NCBI GenBank assembly: GCA_033026295.1
Contig: CM065179.1
Span: 2,388,293-2,452,292, forward strand
DNA length: 64,000 nucleotides
Origin: Channa striata
Lineage: Eukaryota > Chordata > Actinopteri > Anabantiformes > Channidae
Reading direction: 5' to 3'
Under the pieces are notes generated by a model. The model was not told the DNA's origin. It did no database searches and saw only the letters and a list, made by a program, of their open reading frames with translations. Each line of letters starts with the position of its first letter. The first letter of the stretch is position 1. The position numbers were made by a program, and so were the translations under genes. Below, piece by piece: positions 56,581-64,000 of this stretch.

Positions 56581-57398
56581 AGTTAAGTCAAGGCTGCCCA
56601 ATCGTTACGCTCTTCATAAATCAGATGGCAAACACACCCTGACCTGGACACACACACTCAATACTCTGTTAAGTGTGGATGCTGCATTCACTGACCGACT
56701 GCTTCACTGTAACAGTAAAGAGCCGTTTTCTCTTCTGATCTTTGTTTACATGCCCCGAAAACATGGCCGAGTCATAATCTGTGGACACTGCAAGGTTCTG
56801 GTCAACAGGTCGACCTTCTTTAAATTAGGGATCAATAACTGCAGTCAAAGCTACAGGAAATATTTCAGGCAAAAATAACTGGTTGGAACGGACTCGCTGT
56901 CCTTCATCCTCACTTTGTTCTAAAACATCCCGAGCAAATTTCCCCCTTCACTGTATCAAAATACGTCCCTGTGTCTGCTATGGTGGAATATGGGGAAGGG
57001 CTGAGAGGCGGAAAAACAACACTAAATACATATATTGAGTTTGCCAAGCAGCACAATTTGGACAAATGAACAACAATAATGCAGGTGGACATGGATCACA
57101 GACCATGATGCTCAACCTCCACCCACAAGCCCAGACACTGTCAGGTCTCCTTTTTTCAGACTGTAAGAAGAGTTTCATAGTTTGAAGCTCATCAACAAGT
57201 GGGAAAACTGAAAGCACATAATCATAATCCGCTACGAGCTTCCTGTGAAGACCAGACGAGAGCAGAAACTCACTGAACCCAGGAGGGGCCGTGTGTGAGT
57301 TACCTGTGGTTGCTGAGGGATGTTAAAGCTGGGGTCTCTGGGTCCCACGCTGACGAACCGCTGGGCTGGAGACGTGGTAGGGGTGGAGTAGGCTGCCC

Positions 57399-57487
<89 letters not shown>

Positions 57488-60400
57488 GTTTTTAACAAAT
57501 CATAGCTTGTGTATTATATTCATGTCATTGTTACTCTTGTATTATTGTGAAAACTGTATTTGACACTTAGTTTGTTGTGAAGGAACAAATTTACACAATT
57601 ATAAGTATAAGTGTAAGACAATAATAATGTATTTATGAAAGTCTCATTTTCTACTCGTTTTTCAGCTTTTTTGACAGCTACTGACAAGTTAACAGTGAAA
57701 CTCTCATGAGGTTGTTTTTAGTAAATGATTAAAAATGAAACTCATTTAAATTCTTAAATAAATCATCAAATATTTTTTCTATAATCATTTTAACTTTACT
57801 TGTACTTGTTGTGGGATGATCAGTTTGTGACCTCTGCATCATATTTCTTTGAGCTCATCCTATGATTTTTATGCAAGATTTGTAAAGTAAATAAACGTCC
57901 ACAGTAAACGCAGCGAGGAACAAGTGGCATAAAAAGAAATTTGCACTAACGTACTTTAATTGAGTAAACATACTTCATGTCAGCTTTATCGAAAGGAAGC
58001 AAATCCGACAAAGTTAAATCAGCATCAGGCAAGTTTAGAAAGACAAAGTATTAACAACATTTAGGTCAAAGTGATGACAAAGACTCTTTCTTGATTCAAA
58101 TTAAGCTCATCTGAAGGATGAAAGCAACTAAAAACAGAAGCAGTGAGGAGATATTTTCAGGTACTGCTCATGACTTTAAGTAGGATTAAAGATTTTGGCA
58201 CAGCCCGTGTCTGTTTTTGCCAAATGACAGGAGTCGCCACTAAATCCTGAAGTGAAATATGATCCAAACACAATGGACTTCTCGCTGATAAATATGGTAA
58301 ATATTAGATTAATTATTAAAATATTGTGATTTATTTTTTCCTTTGTCGCAATGGCTTATTTAACTTCAGGAAAACATAGTGTTTCTTTTAATTTATGCAC
58401 GTTGAGTATAACTTAAAAGGTAATAACATGGGCAAGAATTATCGTGCTAACATAGACTTATTGTGAAAAAAGGTAAATGGTAAACTTTAATATGTATAAT
58501 CGAATAAAGAACAACAACAAAATAAGTGTGACTATATCTATACACATAATACAAATAAACAATCAAATAATAACTAGCTAATAAATGTATTAAAGGATAA
58601 AATATAAGGTAAAATTACAAAACCTCTCAGCTGTAACAAGATGATTGGGGGTTGTATTATTTTGGTAATAGAAATTTAATAAACTGATATCAATTGTAAT
58701 TACAATGAAACAGAGCTTGAAAAAAGGAAATTAATTCTGTGGAAATATGTGACAATTATGTCGCAAATCTTTTTATATAGTCAGAAGATATTATATAGAA
58801 ATTAACAGTTCCCAGATAATTGACAGGCAGGTCTTTGCTTTAATCACATATTACCTTAAAATTAGGTGGCAAAAGCCAATTTTGCAAACAAATTGTCATA
58901 TGTGCTTAAAGGTAACGGAACGAGACATTGGCACAGTATGTTAAAAACATACTAATACCTGGTTATTACTGATAATAACCATAATAAAACTTTAACATCA
59001 CATTTCTATTAACAACGTTATTTCTTCCAAGCATCGGACTAATCTATCATAAAATATTATACAGGGTATGTAATTACACTGTGTGTCCACACTTTACATG
59101 ACATAAATATTTGTGCTGTTTCAGAGTCATTACACAGAAACTAACAAATCTAGATTGTCCAGTAATAATAATGATAATTCCTCTCTGGTTACTTATTACT
59201 TTAAGAAATCTCATGCTAATTACCAATTTGCATATCTGTTATCAAAACATTCTCCCCCATGATCCCGTTATCCGACTATATTGCAAAGTGCAGGATATGC
59301 AACCCATCATAAACATACGTAATCGAGTATGATGAGCTATGATGTGAAGTAACAATGATGACATATTTTGTGTGAGTGCACTCACTGGGTGAGGTGGGTG
59401 AGTTGCCTCCCCCCTCCGTGGAGGAGGTGGAGGGCGGCTTGGCGTCGACGGGCAGCGGGACAGGACGGGCCATCGGAGGAGGCGGAGGGGGAGGCAGCAT
59501 GGGCGTCGGCAGGAAGGGGTTGTGGACCTTTCCCTGGGAGCTACCGTTGGGCTGCATTGAAGACAGACACAGGCGCGTTGGTTGGTAGAGACAGAACACG
59601 TCAACAGGTCGGTGGGACGGAGGAAAACCTGTAACAGCTCAACTCTCTGCCGTCCTCTGAGTGTGTGAGTGTCAGCACTTTTCCTGGCTGGTCATAAAGA
59701 ATTCTGCTGCTGCTCGCACTTTATCCTGCTAATCTATAAGCATAATACCACAGCAGCGCCGCTCACCTCTCCGCCTCTGTTCCTTCCAGCCTGCACATTT
59801 TCAGGTACAGACCCACATTTGCAGGTATAAAGACGTACTGTACGCGTCTTTATTCGCCACAGAACTCTGCGGCGTTTCGTGGGGAAGCCTGGGAATAATC
59901 AGCGAGTCTGACGATTTAGAACGACAAGCAGTAATGACTCGTGGACAGGATTCGCCATCCAGATCGTCCCAAACGTGATTCTGAATTTCACCGGAACTCT
60001 ACCTGGAAAACCATTAAAGATGCCTCCTGTAATCCAGGCCCTCAGCAGATTCCTTTTATCTCCACAGAATCTGTGTAACACCTGGGTGAACCTGCTGATC
60101 TCCTGTGACCTTTTCTTTCTGTATCTGAGGCCGAAGACGAGAAGAAATGTTGGCGTCACAGAAGCAGCCGGGTGCACAGACTGTGACATACGTTCACACA
60201 GATTTACCCTCAGTAAATCGAGGGAAGAACAAAAAATAACTGTCAGACAGACAGACAGACGTGTAAAACGATGTTGTTATTGAAGATTTGACTGTGTCTA
60301 TGAGAGAAACATGTTTCCGCACTGTCACAGTGGCAGACGAGGGTGGGACACACACTGGTCTGAGCTTTGTACACCGGCACAAACACGGTCAGAGACACAA

Positions 60401-61288
60401 ATAAGCTGGAATCGGAAATATTAGTTCTTATTTTTTATTATTTAAATCTTTAAACGGTTGAAGTTTAACATAAAAAAAAAAAGAAATCACAGAATTTGAA
60501 GGTGATCTGTGACTGTCGGAGCGGTCCGATACCAAAGTCTGCCCCTCCGTAGGTTTGTCCGGCCTTAACTGTTTTTTACTCCCAGAAACAGGCAGATCAA
60601 TAACAAAAGTTTCCCATCGTAAATGTGACGATGGGCGGAGAACGACTGAAGCCGTGTTGAAGCTCGTCGTTTTATTCCATCTGTGACATGTTTCAGGACA
60701 CGGTGTTCGGCACCTCGCCCTGTGTGTGTGTGTGTGTGTGTGTGTGTGGTGGGGTGGTGGAGGGTGTATTGATTCATTGTCTAGACGCAGATATATCAAC
60801 TATCTCACTGCAGACAGAACCCCCCCCACCCCCCACCCCACACACTCTGCAGTGTTTTCTGCCCCTGCAAACAGATACTGATCCCACCTTTGCAGAGGCT
60901 GGAAAACCCAGCGCTGATGTGTCCCGTCCTCGTTCTTTGGTTGTGTTTCATTCGTTGGCTGAGTTAAAATGGACCCAGAGAAAGACTGAAACTCCTTCTT
61001 TGGGCGGAGCAGGGCATCGCTGCTGCAGTTTGTGTATGTCCTGTGTGTTTTCCCACACACATTTCTGTGTGTTGGTGCATATTTGTGTGCGTGTGCGTGT
61101 GCGTGTGCTTACGTTGAGGAAGCCCACCTGTCCGGCCTGCTGGGCGGAGTCAGGACAGACCAGCTGGACGAACTCCTTGAGCGTCTCCTGCGGGTGATAC
61201 CTGATGGCCGGGTGGGAGAAGTAGGAGCCGGGCTGCTGCAGGATGGGGGAGGAGGAGAAGTGGAGGCTGGAGGGGGCGTGGGGGCTCG
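50727..61288 (-). CDS. nfia: nfia: nuclear factor I/A, last four coding exons
   Basis: C-terminal part of a CTF/NF-I transcription factor that binds TTGGC(N5)GCCAA as a dimer; it is known for roles in gliogenesis and brain, kidney and blood development. Minus-strand exons 61113-61288, 59386-59551, 57304-57392 and 50727-50741 keep one frame and give 147 residues plus a stop. Together they form the proline-rich activation region: YFSHPAIRYHPQETLKEFVQ, PNGSSQGKVHNPFLPTPMLP, a run of seven prolines, RFVSVGPRDPSF, and the C-terminus WYLG. The string QGKVHNPFLPTPML marks NFIA among the four NFI paralogues. The DNA-binding exons lie beyond position 64000. The gene converges with tm2d1. Confidence 0.95.
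51170..51600. repeat. teleost dispersed repeat relic (TTACTTAAGTA type)
   Basis: AAAAGTAACTTGATGCGTAC, ATTTACTTATGTAA, ATACATTAATGCTTCAACAC, TATTCCAATAATATATTCTG and GATACTTTTACTTAAGCGAA appear in the order of a common fish non-autonomous element whose ends read TTTTACTTAAGTA. Diverged. Confidence 0.65.
55700..55895. mobile_element. second, degraded copy of the MITE-like element at 6161
   Basis: It shares AGAAACCTGGTTAC (55721-55734, same as 6245-6258) and GAAATCAGGTTTT (55764-55776, same as 6198-6210). It ends CTTAAGCGCATGGAAACGCA, which resembles the terminal repeat. No frame is present. Confidence 0.55.
57304..57392 (-). CDS. nfia: nfia penultimate exon
   Basis: 89 nt encoding (T)YSTPTTSPAQRFVSVGPRD and PSFNIPQQPQ. 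Human is YSTPSTSPANRFVSVGPRD and PSFVNIPQQTQ, so one Val is missing here. The acceptor TTGGGCAG directly follows a TG repeat of about 85 nt. The donor is CAG|gtaact, phase 0. Confidence 0.95.
57400..57484. repeat. (CA)42 microsatellite at the nfia penultimate acceptor
   Basis: About 85 uninterrupted nt of CA, the longest array in the window. On the minus strand it is (TG)n, 7 nt from the acceptor AG of the exon at 57392. Confidence 0.95.
57485..59385. other. nfia: nfia intron, strikingly AT-rich and repeat-poor
   Basis: Apart from the (CA)42 at its end, this intron lacks the CA arrays and dispersed repeats that fill the flanking introns. No RNA gene or coding segment is seen. It may contain conserved non-coding DNA, but I cannot show that. 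Confidence 0.55.
59386..59551 (-). CDS. nfia: nfia exon: proline-rich segment
   Basis: 166 nt encoding PNGSSQGKVHNPFLPTPMLP, six more prolines, MARPVPLPVDAKPPSTSSTE and GGGNSPTSP. Human reads [22 protein letters not shown]; this copy lacks one residue at PVPD. The acceptor is caatgcag and the donor CCCA|gtgagt, phase 1. Confidence 0.95.
59552..61112. other. nfia: nfia intron
   Basis: It contains a (TG)14 at 60721-60748, a C-rich run near 60822-60840, and a CA/CGCACA tract (minus strand) at 61082-61108 right after the upstream exon's donor. Nothing else recognised. Confidence 0.65.
61113..61288 (-). CDS. nfia: nfia exon: conserved activation-domain segment
   Basis: 176 nt encoding the last two bases of a codon, then SPHAPSSLHFSSSPILQQPG, SYFSHPAIRYHPQETLKEF, VQLVCPDSAQQAG and QVGFLN. 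Human has [21 protein letters not shown] and an almost identical second half. The donor is AAC|gtaagc, followed on the minus strand by a CA/CGCACA-rich stretch. Confidence 0.95.
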
Positions 61289-62086
61289 CTGTGGGGGCGG
61301 GGTCGGGGGTTCGGAGAAGGGGAGAGAAACAGAGAGAAAGTTATTAAGAGAGAAGAAGAGTTGAAAGAGGGGGGAGTGAAGGAGGGTATTTAAAGTTGAT
61401 TAAAGGGGGCGGGGCTTCACATGCAAAAATACCCAATGACAGACACACAGCCAAGCAGATGAAACGGCCCATGATGCACCTCTTGACACCAGCAGTCAAT
61501 CAACAGAAAAGTGTGTTTGGAGGTCAACAAGCATCCTCCTGTTCCTTCCTTTCCTCCTTGTCTCCTCCTCCTCCTTTCCATTTCCTCCTCTCCTTCCACA
61601 TTCTCTTTCCTGTCCTGTCTCATTCCTTCCTTCTCTCTCTTCTTTTCATTTCCTCCCTCTTTGCCCATTTTGTTTCCTCCTAGTCTTCTCTCCTCTTTCC
61701 TCCTTTCCTCGGCCCCCTGTTCTCTTCTTTTGTTTCCTTGTGTTCCCTCCTTTGATGTCTACTCCCCTTGTTTCCTTCTTTCCTCTCTGGTTTCCTCCTC
61801 TCCTCTCTAATCTAATTAAGGCCCTAATTGGTCTGATATTCTCTGATTGCTCGTTAGTGGACGAGGCCTCGTTAAGGACTGTGATGTATAGAGCTCTGAG
61901 AAGAGAGGGGGAGGAGAGGAAGTGAGTGATAAAGGGAGAGAGGAGGGCACAGAGAGAGGATCGAGAGACGTTTAAATTTAGAGAGAGAAGGAGAGGGGGA
62001 TCGAGGGATGGATGGAGAGTTAAAGCTGCTGCACTAATTCACTTAAAGTCTGCTGTGATTTATCACTCTGACAATACACAGCGACC

Positions 62087-62158
<72 letters not shown>

Positions 62159-63515
62159 ACAGCCTGCAGCCAATGTATTTACAGTAATCATTGGATGGAT
62201 GGCTTTCTCTGGCCTCCCTCCTTCTCTCTCCAACACACTCGCGCACAGATAGAGGAGGACACTCTGTGTGCACATTAACAGGAGTGATCTCACTGAGTGT
62301 CGGCACGCACAACCACCTGTGTGTGTCTGTGTTGGTGCGTGGACACATTTCAGTCTGAAGCCGTCCCTGTGAGGACATTTTGACTGTCAAAAGGCTGTTT
62401 GAGGCTTACAGCGCTGGTGTCCAGGTCCCTGACTCCCCTTTTACACACACGGGGTGAGTTTATATAGTTTTTATTGATTTCTTATTTTCATAAAACCTGT
62501 TGGGATTTCTCTGAACGCGTCTATGCAAACCCACCAGAATCCTCTCTGCTCCCCTGCAGCTGATTCCGAAACTGTTCACGTCGTCTTTGCATTGTTCGTG
62601 TTTACGTGTTACCAGGTTTTTAATCAGGTTTTGCCAACGGAGCATGTGTGGAACAAATGGCAGCAGAAAGGAACAGGTAGCCGAGTGTGAGATGCAACGA
62701 TCGAGAAATCTCTGCGTAGCGATGCCGCCTTGTTTTTAATACGAGGTCCACACAAAATGAAACAACACAGCTGAAATCATGGAGTCACGCTTCTGAAATA
62801 CGTCTGCAGTGGACGAGAGATCAGACTCCTCTGCCGCTGCGTGTATACGCTCATTTCCAGGTTTGTTAAATGCACGTAAACTCCATTTCCTGTTTACGTA
62901 AATCCTACGTCTCTCTCTCTCTGTGCACAGACGTGACGGCTTATTGACCCGCTCGGTGTTACATCTGTCAAATCATCTGTCAAATCATCATCAAGTGTTA
63001 CGCCCCCAAAATGAGCCTAAGGAGAAACTGGAAGCAGAAAATATTTTCTATCTTTGTGTTCAAAGTCTCTCCATTATCTTCCATGCATTCGGAGCTGGAG
63101 CCATCTTGACGTGGTGGAGAGCTTTGAGTGTCCTGCTAAGGGCAGCACTTTGAGAGGGAATTACTCGCACCTTCCACCTCGAGATCTTACTCCTGATTAG
63201 TCCAGACGTAACCTTCAAGCTCTGAATATCATTTTGATTAATTTGTTTGGTAACTGAAGCGGTCAGATAATGTAAAGAAAATTTGTCCACAGTCCAAATG
63301 TAGTTCAGTTCTACCCCACGTTGTGTTTTGGACCGTGTGAATGTGCGCGGCGCCTCCTACAGGCTGCAAACTGATGCTGGAGCTGAAAATGTAAATTTCT
63401 CTCTGCTGAATGTACAGACACCAAAATTGATATTGATCTTCTCGTCTGTCTTCAGGCACGACAGCAAACAGGAGGATTTCCCAGAATGTCGGATTCTTCC
63501 TCTAACAACACAACA

Positions 63516-63560
<45 letters not shown>

Positions 63561-64000
63561 GAGGAACCGGCGGCCTGCATGCCGAACACAGAAGAAAGGA
63601 GCTGGGATTAGTTCCACTTTGCAAATTGCCTCGCTTCACTGCCTGAGTTGCCCTCCTCCTCCTCCTCTTTGTCTCTCCCCTCCCTGCCAACTTTTCCTTG
63701 AAGAAGATATTTGCCATCAAGAGGTGGATTGATAAACGATAAGAGGGAGGAGAGGAATTAAAACTGCAGTGGGCCTTTGCACTGACTCGGGGAAGGAAGA
63801 GGAGGAGGAGGAGCCTCTAATCCATCACTGGCAGGAGCCGTGGTGAAAGTAATTCTGAGCCACTTTACTTGTGTATTTCTAATTTTTGTTACTTTTACAT
63901 CTACTTCACTTTGTGTATTTGAAGCTTCCGTTCAACCAAGGAGCTAATGAATGCTGATGTTCTTCAGGATGTTAGTAGACGTCATCAGCCGAAGCTGATT
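61289..64000. other. nfia: nfia intron running off the right edge
   Basis: I looked for the preceding NFIA exon (HHRPV region) on the minus strand and did not find it. The stretch holds a CT-rich tract at 61540-61805, a (TG)33 at 62089-62154 and a (TG)20 at 63518-63558. A fragment resembling the TTACTTAAGTA-type repeat is at about 63850-63920. Confidence 0.65.

Larger units (their letters stand above)
50742..57303. other. nfia: last nfia intron, 6.6 kb
   Basis: Rich in CA/TG arrays: 51935-51975, 52074-52104, 52166-52193, 52413-52440, 55381-55430, 56367-56391, 56443-56476 and 56541-56578. It also contains a dispersed repeat at 51170-51600, two CA-linked repeat fragments (53530-53600 and 54630-54740) and a MITE-like copy (55700-55895). 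No gene is supported. Confidence 0.75.

Noticed and set aside
1..64000. CRISPR arrays, bacterial operons, phage or plasmid signatures
   Set aside because: None seen. The repeats are dinucleotide arrays and eukaryotic transposon relics, and the genes are spliced vertebrate genes.

Overview
This window is vertebrate nuclear DNA, most likely from a teleost fish and probably a percomorph. It has GT-AG spliced genes with compact introns, very many (CA)n/(TG)n microsatellites, and relics of common fish repeats: Tc1-like transposase, LINE 3' ends, MITE-like elements and CA-linked dispersed repeats. Identifications rest on protein similarity I recognise and on reading frames that close exactly across every exon junction. 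No database search was run.

Three genes are present, in the order patj - tm2d1 - nfia. The same neighbourhood occurs on human chromosome 1p31.3, so this is conserved microsynteny. (1) patj (INADL) lies on the minus strand, from a start codon at 22508 leftwards to the window edge. Seventeen coding exons give the first 749 residues: L27, PDZ1 to PDZ4, and the first part of PDZ5. The rest lies beyond position 1. (2) tm2d1 lies on the plus strand, with six coding exons from 25277 to 33177 encoding a complete 197-residue two-pass membrane protein. Intron 1 has a U12-type donor and unusual AT-AT ends. (3) nfia lies on the minus strand. Only its last four coding exons are here (61288 down to the stop at 50727), encoding the proline-rich C-terminal activation region ending WYLG. 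A long 3' UTR is inferred downstream.

patj and tm2d1 are head to head and probably share a promoter region at about 24.1-25.3 kb. It contains a perfect CACGTG-centred 10-bp palindrome just upstream of the tm2d1 start. tm2d1 and nfia converge on a repeat-rich interval at about 34.2-45.3 kb.

The three genes are not a functional unit. Patj is a tight-junction and polarity scaffold, TM2D1 is a small membrane protein, and NFIA is a transcription factor. I found no undescribed multi-gene system. The most unusual signals are about splicing: the AT-AT minor-class intron, TG microsatellites directly against four 3' splice sites in three genes, a candidate 24-nt in-frame microexon in patj, and a 15-nt coding segment in the nfia terminal exon. 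Remaining DNA is intron and intergenic sequence with repeats, listed below.
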